In this document: positions 1 to 5,766 of the stretch, one piece after another
How the letters are laid out: each line of letters opens with the position of its first letter
How positions within the stretch are numbered: the stretch's first letter is position 1
Assembly (NCBI GenBank): GCA_036003365.1
Contig: DASYSL010000019.1
Span: forward strand, 1 to 11,735
DNA from: DASYSL01 sp036003365
Lineage (GTDB): Bacteria; Eisenbacteria; RBG-16-71-46; DASYSL01
Length of the DNA stretch: 11,735 bases
Direction: 5' to 3'
The notes under the pieces: generated by a model
What the model saw: only the letters and a program-made list of their open reading frames with translations
Database searches by the model: none
What the model was told of the DNA's origin: nothing
Made by a program: the position numbers and the translations under genes

Positions 1-129
1 TCAGGTTAGGTAGGCCTACGCTCGACAGATACAAATGGCACGTCCCCTGCTCTAGGGGAGTGGCACGAGCGGCGCTATCTCCAAGGGTTAGAGGTCCTGA
101 AACAGACCCGAAGGGCCCAGGAGGTAGTG
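1..129 (+). promoter_or_regulatory. Leader region upstream of the small exported peptide
   Basis: No gene is visible here. There is a perfect 10-base palindrome GTAGGCCTAC at 10-19. A small hairpin with 6-bp arms (43-48 and 54-59, loop GCTCT) is flanked by two direct copies of TGGCACG at 36-42 and 61-67. A strong Shine-Dalgarno AGGAGG at 119-124 serves the ATG at 130. I could not identify a convincing -35/-10 pair or match the stretch to a known riboswitch. The transcript that carries the peptide gene may begin upstream of the window. Confidence 0.35.
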
Positions 130-324
130 ATGCGAAGGAATCAACGCCATGTACTCATGGCAGCCCTGCTCGTCTCGGTTCTCGCGCTAAGCGGTGTGGC
201 GTTTGCTGACGGAGACAGCAACCAGCCGTATCCCAAGCCGGCCGGCGTGAGCACCTACAGCGAGGTCGATGGAGTGGTGGGAATGCTCCTGAATTCGGCC
301 TCGTACATCGTCGACTTGCTTTAA
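130..324 (+). CDS. Small exported peptide, 64 aa, unknown function
   Basis: I do not recognise a family. The N-terminus is a clear Sec signal peptide: MRRNQRH, then a hydrophobic core of about 15 residues, then GVAFA, with probable cleavage after residue 26. The mature part is only about 38 residues. It begins acidic and polar (DGDSNQPYPKP) and ends in a hydrophobic, possibly amphipathic stretch (GVVGMLLNSASYIVDLL). There are no cysteines. The ATG at 130 is preferred to the GTG at 127 because AGGAGG at 119-124 lies 5 bases from the ATG but only 2 from the GTG. The stop codon is followed at once by a 13-bp hairpin. The strong ribosome binding site together with a well-formed signal peptide makes this a likely real gene. 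An extracellular or envelope peptide is inferred; a specific role cannot be given. Confidence 0.7.
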   Translation: MRRNQRHVLMAALLVSVLALSGVAFADGDSNQPYPKPAGVSTYSEVDGVVGMLLNSASYIVDLL

Positions 325-325
325 C

Positions 326-363
326 CGCCGCGGCGAGCTCACTCCGCTAGGCTCGCTGCGGCG
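326..363 (+). terminator. Strong hairpin directly after the small peptide gene
   Basis: Bases 326-338 pair with 351-363 over 13 bp with a single G-U wobble, leaving a 12-base loop. It starts one base after the stop codon of the 64-aa peptide. It could be a terminator or a 3'-end stabiliser, but no T tract follows, so it may equally be the first helix of the structured region that continues to 732. Confidence 0.45.
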
Positions 364-557
364 ACCTCGAACAAGACCCCCGACGCGTTCCGGGTGACGG
401 CGGGGGTTGCCGCGGTGGAGACACCGCGGCCGGGGGCGGGAAACCGCCCCTCGGTTTGGGGCCTCGCCACCGGACGGTGAGCTGAAGCCCTTGATTTTCC
501 GGCCTACGGGTCGGGCCAGAAAGGATCGACGGTCGTCCTGTCCGTCGGTTCGGAAGC

Positions 558-683
558 GCGGCGGGGGCCGCGACGCACAACACAGCAAAGCAGTGAAGCA
601 CCAGGCAGTTCGCAACATGATTCACCGGTCCGCAATGATCCCGTCCTGGGGTTCGCGGTCCGATGCGGCGGGGGCCGCGACGC
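558..683 (+). repeat. Two exact copies of a 19-base direct repeat
   Basis: The sequence GCGGCGGGGGCCGCGACGC occurs at 558-576 and again at 665-683, 107 bases apart. Each copy can form its own small stem around the GCGGC/GCCGC core. The flanks are only loosely alike, with GGTTCG upstream of both. The repeat lies inside the candidate structured RNA, and the second copy ends 10 bases before the terminator stem. Confidence 0.75.
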
Positions 684-692
684 TGAGCAAGG

Positions 693-732
693 AATCGAGG
701 GGGGGCATGACGCCGCCCCTCGATTTGTTTTT
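693..732 (+). terminator. Intrinsic (Rho-independent) terminator, plus strand
   Basis: Bases 693-702 pair perfectly with 716-725 (AATCGAGGGG with CCCCTCGATT). A G-G mismatch follows, then a further two to three inner pairs close a small loop. The stem runs straight into TTTGTTTTT at 724-732. The stem followed by a T tract on the plus strand gives the direction: it ends a rightward transcript that includes the structured region and possibly the 64-aa peptide gene. No T tract is present on the opposite side. Confidence 0.75.
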
Positions 733-737
733 CGTCA

Positions 738-766
738 TTGACCTCGCAAAGCCGTTAGCACAGAAT
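738..766 (+). promoter_or_regulatory. Candidate sigma-70-type promoter for the D,D-peptidase gene
   Basis: TTGACC at 738-743 (5 of 6 to TTGACA) and CAGAAT at 761-766 (4 of 6 to TATAAT) are separated by exactly 17 bases. The pair lies just after the upstream terminator, and transcription would begin near 773, leaving a 5' UTR of about 160 bases before the peptidase gene. The promoter consensus for this lineage is unknown, so this is a suggestion. Confidence 0.4.
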
Positions 767-854
767 TGTTACGAGGCGTCGCTCGTACAGGACACTCTTG
801 GGGTTGGCTGGCCGTACGTGGTTTAGCGCCACCTCCCCGCCCCCGCCAGGAACC

Positions 855-911
855 GGCACGATTCGTGCCCCCCGATCAAGGCTGATCAAGCTGTAAGCTT
901 TCGGGTATAAC
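855..911 (+). promoter_or_regulatory. Palindrome, short direct repeats and alternative -10 element upstream of the peptidase
   Basis: GGCACGA-T-TCGTGCC at 855-869 is a near-perfect 15-base palindrome. GATCAAG is directly repeated at 874-880 and 884-890. TATAAC at 906-911 is a 5-of-6 match to a -10 box, but its -35 partner is poor, and a start near 918 would leave only about 15 bases before the gene. The palindrome could be a protein-binding site or a small hairpin in the leader. Confidence 0.3.
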
Positions 912-932
912 CCCCGGGGAGACCCGCGCGTG

Positions 933-1967
933 ATGCGTCGATCGTCTCAAAGCCGACTCCTGGCGTCGGCCATGTCCTTGGCACTGGCCCTCTTGGCCTT
1001 CGGTCCTTTCGCGCCCGCAGGCCTCATGGGCGGGAGTTCTTCCGCTCTGGCCGCTACGCGCACGGCGGCCAAGAAGAAGACAGCCATCCACCACACCAGC
1101 AAGAAAACGCACGCCTCACGCAGCACGGTGCGGCGTTCGACTCACAGAAGGCACAGCACGGCCTCGGCTCGCCGGCTGAGGCGTGGACGGCACGTCGCGA
1201 TGACGGGCTCCCGCGCGGCCGTCATCATGGACGCGAGCACGGGTGAGATTCTTTTCGAAAAGAACGCAGGTAGCCCGCGGCCCATCGCGAGCCTCACGAA
1301 GCTCATGACCGGCATCGTGTTTCTCGAGACCGATCCCGATCTCGATCGACAGGTCATGATCGCGCCGGCCGACATCATCGGTTCGGGTCACACGCAACTG
1401 CGAAGTGGTGAAGTGGTGACGGTTCGCCAGCTCCTCTACCACTCGCTCATGTCCTCGGATAACGCCGCCACCAAGGCACTCGTCCACAACTCGGGCATCC
1501 CCCCAGACGAGTTCCTCGATCGCATGAACCGCAAGGCGGATGTGCTCGGCCTCCACAACACGCGCTTCGTCGAGTTCACTGGCCTCGATCCCAACAACCA
1601 GGGGTCAGCCGAGGACATCGCGCAGCTCCTGAAGAACGCGGCCAAGCGTCCGATCATCGCCGAGATCACGAGTACGCCGGAGTACGAATACCGCTCCAAC
1701 AAGCGTGTGCACCATCTCGTGAACTCGAACCGCCTGACGCGCTACGGCCAGCTCGACGTGCTGTGCGGCAAGACCGGCTTCATCTCGAGCGCGGGCTACT
1801 GTGTGGCCACTTGGGTGCGCCAGGGCAGCCGCGACCTGATCACGGTCGTGCTCGGCGCTCCGTCGAACCCGGCTCGCTTCAACGAGACCCGCCGCGTTTT
1901 GGACGACTACCAGTCTCATATCGGCGAGGCAGCGACACTGAACCCGGCGATCACCGGCACCAACTAG
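933..1967 (+). CDS. D-alanyl-D-alanine peptidase, peptidase S11 family, PBP7-like
   Basis: This is a penicillin-binding protein that cleaves D-Ala-D-Ala or D-Ala-mDAP bonds in peptidoglycan, acting outside the cytoplasmic membrane. All three active-site motifs are present, numbered from the ATG at 933: SLTK at 120-123 (nucleophile Ser120, Lys123), SDN at 175-177, and KTG at 280-282. The text around them (PIASLTKLMTG, LMSSDNAA, NTRFVEFTGLDPNN, CGKTGFISSAGYC) resembles E. coli PBP7 (PbpG). At 344 aa the protein lacks the extra C-terminal domain of PBP5, which also fits PBP7. The N-terminus has a signal sequence (hydrophobic about residues 9-30), then an unusual Lys/Arg/His-rich linker at about 43-88. 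The GTG at 930 is an alternative start: GGAG at 918-921 lies 8 bases from it and 11 from the ATG. The gene stands alone between a terminator and a hairpin. Carboxypeptidase and endopeptidase activity cannot be told apart from sequence. Confidence 0.93.
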   Translation: MRRSSQSRLLASAMSLALALLAFGPFAPAGLMGGSSSALAATRTAAKKKTAIHHTSKKTHASRSTVRRSTHRRHSTASARRLRRGRHVAMTGSRAAVIMDASTGEILFEKNAGSPRPIASLTKLMTGIVFLETDPDLDRQVMIAPADIIGSGHTQLRSGEVVTVRQLLYHSLMSSDNAATKALVHNSGIPPDEFLDRMNRKADVLGLHNTRFVEFTGLDPNNQGSAEDIAQLLKNAAKRPIIAEITSTPEYEYRSNKRVHHLVNSNRLTRYGQLDVLCGKTGFISSAGYCVATWVRQGSRDLITVVLGAPSNPARFNETRRVLDDYQSHIGEAATLNPAITGTN

Positions 1968-1989
1968 CTCCAAAACAGAGACATCCCCC

Positions 1990-2020
1990 CGAGACGGGCG
2001 CCCACGGGCGCCCGTTCTCG
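1990..2020. terminator. Strong GC hairpin between the peptidase gene and preT
   Basis: ACGGGCGCC at 1994-2002 pairs with GGCGCCCGT at 2007-2015 around a CACG loop. The stem is extended by CGAG (1990-1993) with CTCG (2017-2020) across one bulged T. It starts 23 bases after the peptidase stop codon and probably ends that transcript. There is no T tract on either side, so it is not a canonical intrinsic terminator. Confidence 0.55.
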
Positions 2021-2059
2021 TTGCGGCGGGAATCTGCCTCGCGTGGTAGCATCCCCGAC

Positions 2060-3427
2060 ATGAAAAACGTCGCCCCTGGTCGCCTCCCAGACGCCGTTTT
2101 GGCTGAAAACTTCAGCGAAGTCATCCCGCCCTACGGGCGCGATGAAGCGGTCGCCGAATCGAACCGCTGCCTTTTCTGCTTCGACGCTCCGTGCGTGCGC
2201 GCCTGCCCGACCCACATCGAGATCCCGCACTTCATCAAGAAGATCGCCACCGGCAACGAGCACGGCTCGGCGCGCGTGATCATGGAGTCGAACCCACTGG
2301 GGCCGACGTGCGCCCGCGTGTGTCCGGTCGAACAGCTCTGCGAGGGCGCGTGCGTGCTCAATCACCAGCACCACCCCATCGCCATCGGGCGCTTGCAGCG
2401 CTACGCCACCGATCACATGCTGGCGACGGGACACTTGCCATACGAGGCCGGCGCACCCACCGGACGCTCGGTGGCCATCGTGGGCTCCGGACCGGCAGGC
2501 TTGGCGTGCGCGATCACGCTGGCACGCCTGGGCGACCGCGCCGTGGTCTTCGAAGCGCGCGAGAAAGGCGGCGGTCTCGACACCTACGGCATCGTGTCGT
2601 TCCGCGAGCCGGTCGACGTGGCGCTCGCCGAGGTGGGACTCGCCGCGGCACTCGGCGTCGAGTTCCGTTACGGCAAGCGACTCGGCGTCGACATCTCGGT
2701 CGAAGACTTGCTCGAAGAATTCGACGCCGTGTTCCTTGGCCTCGGCCTCGGGCACGTGCCGCAGCTCGGGATTCCGGGCGAGGACCTGCCGGGCGTGCAT
2801 GATGCGCTCACTTACATCGAGCGCACCAAGACCGAGCCATTGGCGGAGATTGCCATCGGACGGCGCGTCGTCGTGGTGGGCGCCGGCAACACGGCGATCG
2901 ACGCGGCCACGGCATCGCGACGCTTGGGCGCCGAGGAAGTCGCGATCGTGTATCGCCGGACCGTCGCCGAGATGCCCGCCTATCAATTCGAGTACGATTT
3001 TGCCAAGCAAGACGGCGTGCGTTTCATCTGGCTCACGCAACCGGTGCGCGTGGTCGGCGAAGGCAGCGTCCAGGGCCTCGAGTGCGTGCGCATGCAGGCC
3101 ACCGGTAAGACCGACGCCAAGGGGCGCGCTCAGTTCGAGCCCGTTCCAGGCAGCCAGCACGTCATCGAGTGCGACATGATCGTCAAGGCTACGGGACAGG
3201 TTTCGTCTTTCGAAGCGCTGCGCCCGCTTGGCATCCAGATCCGTGACGGCCGCATCGCCGCCGATCCAACGACCGGCCAGACAGGCAACCCGCGCGTGTA
3301 CGCTGCTGGCGATTGCGTGGGCGGCGGAGACGCGGCGACGGTGGTCCAGGTGGTCGAGAGCGCCAAGCAGGCGGCGTATGCGATGCACGCCGCGGTTCCG
3401 GCCGGAGCGCGCGCGGTCACGCGCTAG
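2060..3427 (+). CDS. preT: NAD-dependent dihydropyrimidine dehydrogenase, electron-input subunit PreT
   Basis: PreT takes electrons from NADH through FAD and iron-sulfur clusters and passes them to PreA, which reduces uracil or thymine to the 5,6-dihydro form in the cytoplasm. The 455-aa protein has the expected order. The N-terminal Fe-S region has Cys37, 40, 45 and 49 (CLFCFDAPCVRACP) and Cys84, 88, 94 and 98. An FAD-binding GxGxxG follows at 142-147 (VGSGPAGLA), then a dinucleotide motif at 274-279 (VGAGNTAIDAA) and the closing FAD motif VYAAGD at 413-418. The glutamate synthase small subunit shares this fold, but the adjacent preA settles the identity. ATG 2060 begins about 36 residues before the first cysteine, as in the family. 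No Shine-Dalgarno is evident there, while TAGCAT sits seven bases upstream, which suggests a leaderless message. preA follows after 18 bases. Confidence 0.92.
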   Translation: MKNVAPGRLPDAVLAENFSEVIPPYGRDEAVAESNRCLFCFDAPCVRACPTHIEIPHFIKKIATGNEHGSARVIMESNPLGPTCARVCPVEQLCEGACVLNHQHHPIAIGRLQRYATDHMLATGHLPYEAGAPTGRSVAIVGSGPAGLACAITLARLGDRAVVFEAREKGGGLDTYGIVSFREPVDVALAEVGLAAALGVEFRYGKRLGVDISVEDLLEEFDAVFLGLGLGHVPQLGIPGEDLPGVHDALTYIERTKTEPLAEIAIGRRVVVVGAGNTAIDAATASRRLGAEEVAIVYRRTVAEMPAYQFEYDFAKQDGVRFIWLTQPVRVVGEGSVQGLECVRMQATGKTDAKGRAQFEPVPGSQHVIECDMIVKATGQVSSFEALRPLGIQIRDGRIAADPTTGQTGNPRVYAAGDCVGGGDAATVVQVVESAKQAAYAMHAAVPAGARAVTR

Positions 3428-3445
3428 CGCCGAGAGGATTTCGAG

Positions 3446-4801
3446 ATGACCCAATGGAAGAGCAACGGCCACGAGAAGCCGATCGATTGGACGACCAACA
3501 CGGCCGGCATCGTGAGTCCGAATCCGTTCTGGCTCGCGTCCGGCCCGCCCACCAACACCGCCGACCAGGTGATGCGCGCGTTCGACGCCGGCTGGGGCGG
3601 CGCGGTGTGGAAGACGCTCGGTGAGCCCATCGTCAACGTGTCGTCGCGGCTTGGCGGCCATGACGTGAACGGCCAGCGCATGATGGGCCTCAACAACATC
3701 GAGCTCATCACCGATCGGCCGCTGGCCATCAATCTGGCCGAGATCAAGGAAACCAAGAAGCGTTACCCCAAGCATGCGGTCATCGTCTCGCTCATGGTCG
3801 AGTCCAAGCGCGAAACGTGGCACGACATCGTGAAGCAGACGTGCGACGTGGGCGCCGACGGCATCGAGCTCAACTTCGGCTGCCCCCACGGCATGAGCGA
3901 GCGCGGCATGGGCGCGGCCGTGGGCCAGGTGCCCGACTACGCCTGCCAGATCACCGAGTGGGTGAAGGAAGTCTCGAGCATTCCAGTGCTGGTCAAGCTG
4001 ACGCCCAACGTGAGCGATATTCGCTACGTGGCCCGCGCCGCAGCCAAGGGCGGGGCCGACGGCCTCTCGCTCATCAATACGATCAACTCGATCATCGGGA
4101 TCGATCTCGAGCGCATGCAGGTGCTGCCCGGCGTGGACGGGCGCTCGTCGCATGGCGGCTACTGCGGACCGGCGGTGAAGCCGATCGCGCTGCATCTGCT
4201 CACGCAGGTCACGACGGACGCCGAGACGAAGAACATTCCCGTGTCGGGCATTGGCGGCATCACGTCCTGGCAGGACGCGCTCGAGTTCCTGCTCTTGGGA
4301 TCCACGTCGCTTCAGGTCTGCACGGCCGCCATGCACTACGGTTATCGCGTGGTCGAGGACATGATGGACGGACTCGGCGCCTGGATGCGCGAGCGCGGCC
4401 ACACGTCGGTGCGCGAGCTGACAGGCGTGCTCAAGAACCAGATCACCGATTGGGGCAACCTGAACTTGAATTACAAGGTCGTGGCGCGCATCGACCCCGA
4501 CAAGTGCATTCATTGCAACCTGTGCCACATTGCGTGCGAGGATGGCGCGCACCAGTGCATCGAGCCGGTCATCCCCGGCACGCGCGAGACCCCGGTGGTC
4601 GACGAGCACGAATGCGTGGGCTGCAATCTGTGCTCGCTCGTGTGCCCGGTCGACGGCTGCATCACCATGACACGCGTCGATCAGGGCGCTGCGCCCGAGA
4701 CATGGCGCGAACGCGTGGCGCGCACCGGCTCGAGCGCGGCCGCCTGGAAGGCAAGCCCGATCGCGCAATCGCGGCACGGCGCCGTGATGACCAAGGAGTA
4801 G
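3446..4801 (+). CDS. preA: NAD-dependent dihydropyrimidine dehydrogenase, catalytic subunit PreA
   Basis: PreA is the FMN-containing subunit that reduces uracil and thymine, the first step of reductive pyrimidine breakdown. The 451-aa protein has a dihydroorotate-dehydrogenase-like barrel at about 15-335, with ELNFGCPHGMSERGMG near 141-156, VKLTPNVSD near 183-191, NTINS at 211-215 and SGIGGI at 267-272. A ferredoxin-like tail with two 4Fe-4S motifs follows: Cys354, 357, 360 and 364, then Cys390, 393, 396 and 400. About 45 further residues follow. At the place of the catalytic cysteine of mammalian dihydropyrimidine dehydrogenase (Cys671, in LACGQ) this protein has Val159 (AAVGQ). As I recall, E. 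coli PreA also lacks cysteine there. GAGAGGA at 3432-3438 is a good ribosome binding site for ATG 3446. It is cotranscribed with preT, and a nucleotidyltransferase gene follows after 13 bases. Confidence 0.94.
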   Translation: MTQWKSNGHEKPIDWTTNTAGIVSPNPFWLASGPPTNTADQVMRAFDAGWGGAVWKTLGEPIVNVSSRLGGHDVNGQRMMGLNNIELITDRPLAINLAEIKETKKRYPKHAVIVSLMVESKRETWHDIVKQTCDVGADGIELNFGCPHGMSERGMGAAVGQVPDYACQITEWVKEVSSIPVLVKLTPNVSDIRYVARAAAKGGADGLSLINTINSIIGIDLERMQVLPGVDGRSSHGGYCGPAVKPIALHLLTQVTTDAETKNIPVSGIGGITSWQDALEFLLLGSTSLQVCTAAMHYGYRVVEDMMDGLGAWMRERGHTSVRELTGVLKNQITDWGNLNLNYKVVARIDPDKCIHCNLCHIACEDGAHQCIEPVIPGTRETPVVDEHECVGCNLCSLVCPVDGCITMTRVDQGAAPETWRERVARTGSSAAAWKASPIAQSRHGAVMTKE

Positions 4802-4814
4802 CGGGCCCCCACCT

Positions 4815-5561
4815 GTGTTCACGGTCGAAGAGCGGGAGCGCATCCGCGAGCGACTGATCGAGCGGGGGAAAGCCGATCCGCACATCGTGGCCGGCGCCGA
4901 AGTCGGCTCGCGGGCGCTGGGGCCCGGCGATCGCTGGTCCGACATCGATCTCACGTTCGGGCTCGCACCGGGCGTCACGGTGCCGGAGATCCTGGCCGCG
5001 TGGACGCCCGCGATCGAGCGCGAGTTCGGCGCGGTGACGTTATTCGACCTCCCCCACCTCTCCAGCGTTTATCGCGTGTTCCTGTTCCCCGGCCTCCTGC
5101 AAGTCGACCTCACGTTCACGCCCGGGCACGAGTTCGGCGCTCTCGGACCGAAGTTCAAGCTACTCTTCGGCGAGGCCGTAGCGCGTCCGCAGCCCACCGC
5201 ACCGACCGCGGCCTATCGATTTGGGCTCGCCGTTCACCACGCGCTGCGCGCGCGATTCTCGATCGAGCGCGAGCGCTTCTGGCAGGCGGAATACTGGATC
5301 AGCAGCTTGCGGGACGAAGCCCTCGCACTCGCCTGCATGCGGCACGGACTCGTGGCCGCTTACGCACGCGGCTACGACGAGCTGCCTCCGAACGTGCGGA
5401 ACGTCCTCGCGGGAGCGATCGTGCGATCGCTGGATCGTGCCGAGCTCATGCGGGCGCTGGGCGTGGCGGTGGAAGGATTGCTGCGCGAGTCGGTCGAGGT
5501 TGGTGATCTGGTGGAGCGGGTGTCGGGCGAGCTTGCTCAGCTCATCAAAGGGGGGAGCTAA
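4815..5561 (+). CDS. Nucleotidyltransferase-fold protein, substrate unknown
   Basis: The protein shows the polymerase-beta/minimal nucleotidyltransferase signature: Gly-Ser at 31-32 (VGSRALG), a DxD pair Asp43 and Asp45 (WSDIDLTF), and a third carboxylate Asp98 in LLQVDLTF. The two magnesium ions and NTP would bind there, and the protein would transfer a nucleotide to an unknown acceptor. The C-terminal half (about 130-248) is mostly helical, with WQAEYWISSLRDEALALACMRHG as its most distinctive part. That layout recalls aminoglycoside-nucleotidyltransferase-like proteins of about 250 aa in actinobacteria, most without assigned substrate. Start: GTG 4815, 13 bases after preA; there is no good Shine-Dalgarno close by, so translation may depend on ribosomes leaving preA. 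The next small gene starts three bases after its stop. All catalytic residues seem present, so it is probably active. A drug-modifying, protein-modifying or toxin-antitoxin role cannot be decided from the sequence. Confidence 0.82.
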   Translation: MFTVEERERIRERLIERGKADPHIVAGAEVGSRALGPGDRWSDIDLTFGLAPGVTVPEILAAWTPAIEREFGAVTLFDLPHLSSVYRVFLFPGLLQVDLTFTPGHEFGALGPKFKLLFGEAVARPQPTAPTAAYRFGLAVHHALRARFSIERERFWQAEYWISSLRDEALALACMRHGLVAAYARGYDELPPNVRNVLAGAIVRSLDRAELMRALGVAVEGLLRESVEVGDLVERVSGELAQLIKGGS

Positions 5562-5564
5562 TCG

Positions 5565-5756
5565 ATGAAGAAACGAAAGCAGACCATGCGACGCGAGGAT
5601 GATTTTGCGAAGGGTGTGCGGGGCGAGTATGTGGGATCCGCCATCGTCTTGCTCGACCCCGATGTGGCGCGGGCGTTTCCCGATGCGGAGTCGGTGAACC
5701 GAGCCTTACGCGCGATCATGGAAATCGCCCCGGTGCGAGCGCGGCGCAAGAAGTAG
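5565..5756 (+). CDS. Conserved small protein, 63 aa, possible antitoxin-like partner
   Basis: This is a basic, soluble protein with no signal peptide or cysteine. Residues 12-56 (DDFAKGVRGEYVGSAIVLLDPDVARAFPDAESVNRALRAI) resemble, from memory, a widespread family of about 85-95 aa with the text GVRGKYAERYAEG...VVLDPDVAxVFPDSESVNEALR. Members are usually annotated as hypothetical, and I recall some beside toxin-like genes. Here the segment after GVRGxY is shorter than in the usual form by roughly eight residues. An AAGGGGGGAG stretch just before the start at 5565 gives a strong ribosome binding site. The start lies three bases after the nucleotidyltransferase stop, so the two are made from one message and probably act together. 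Only 10 bases separate its stop from that of the convergent propeller gene. The function is unproven; antitoxin or regulator is a guess from size and pairing. Confidence 0.75.
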   Translation: MKKRKQTMRREDDFAKGVRGEYVGSAIVLLDPDVARAFPDAESVNRALRAIMEIAPVRARRKK

Positions 5757-5766
5757 CCTGGCCTCC

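Larger units (their letters stand above)
326..732 (+). ncRNA. Candidate structured RNA (or structured 3' UTR) ending in an intrinsic terminator
   Basis: This stretch of about 400 bases has no convincing coding sequence; the open frames that cross it have no Shine-Dalgarno and no recognisable protein. Read as plus-strand RNA it forms consecutive helices. These are 326-338/351-363 (13 bp), 375-382/401-408 (8 bp with one G-U), 409-417/422-430 (9 bp, GAGA loop), 433-439/444-450 (7 bp, GAAA loop), 463-468/476-481 (6 bp), 499-504/509-514 (6 bp, UACG loop closed by C-G), 523-532/542-551 (10 bp with two wobbles) and 557-562/567-572 (6 bp). The second and third helices abut exactly and could stack. 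The run ends in a terminator hairpin at 693-732. GNRA and UNCG-type loops are typical of folded RNAs. I looked for RNase P, tmRNA, SRP and 6S RNA signatures and saw none. It might be an independent RNA or the 3' part of the peptide transcript; no promoter inside it was identified. Confidence 0.4.

Noticed and set aside
60..129. Possible glycine-type riboswitch before the small peptide
   Set aside because: Only a short CCGAAGGG-like piece is present (112-118 region); the rest of the conserved core and the paired helices are not visible.
187..618. Minus-strand open frames overlapping the small peptide gene and the structured region
   Set aside because: Arg/Pro/Gly-rich translation, no Shine-Dalgarno, and the opposite strand carries a gene with a good signal peptide.
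326..732. RNase P RNA, tmRNA, SRP RNA or 6S RNA
   Set aside because: I looked for the RNase P P4 strands, the tmRNA ends and tag frame, the SRP GGAA-loop domain and the single large 6S bubble; none is present.
407..826. Plus-strand open frame of 139 codons through the structured region
   Set aside because: It starts at a TTG without a Shine-Dalgarno, runs through the intrinsic terminator, and its product is basic low-complexity text.
1763..2059. Longer preT reading frame beginning at 1763
   Set aside because: It would overlap the peptidase gene for about 200 bases and add a stretch unlike any PreT. The family start aligns with ATG 2060.
1964..4978. Open frame of 1004 codons on the minus strand opposite preT and preA
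   Set aside because: It lies antisense to two well-supported enzymes, and its translation is low-complexity His/Arg/Ala/Asp text with no domain. In GC-rich genes the antisense frame is often free of stops.
4815..5756. Classical MNT-HEPN toxin-antitoxin pair
   Set aside because: The nucleotidyltransferase is longer than a minimal MNT antitoxin, and the partner is too small and lacks the RxxxxH motif of HEPN proteins.
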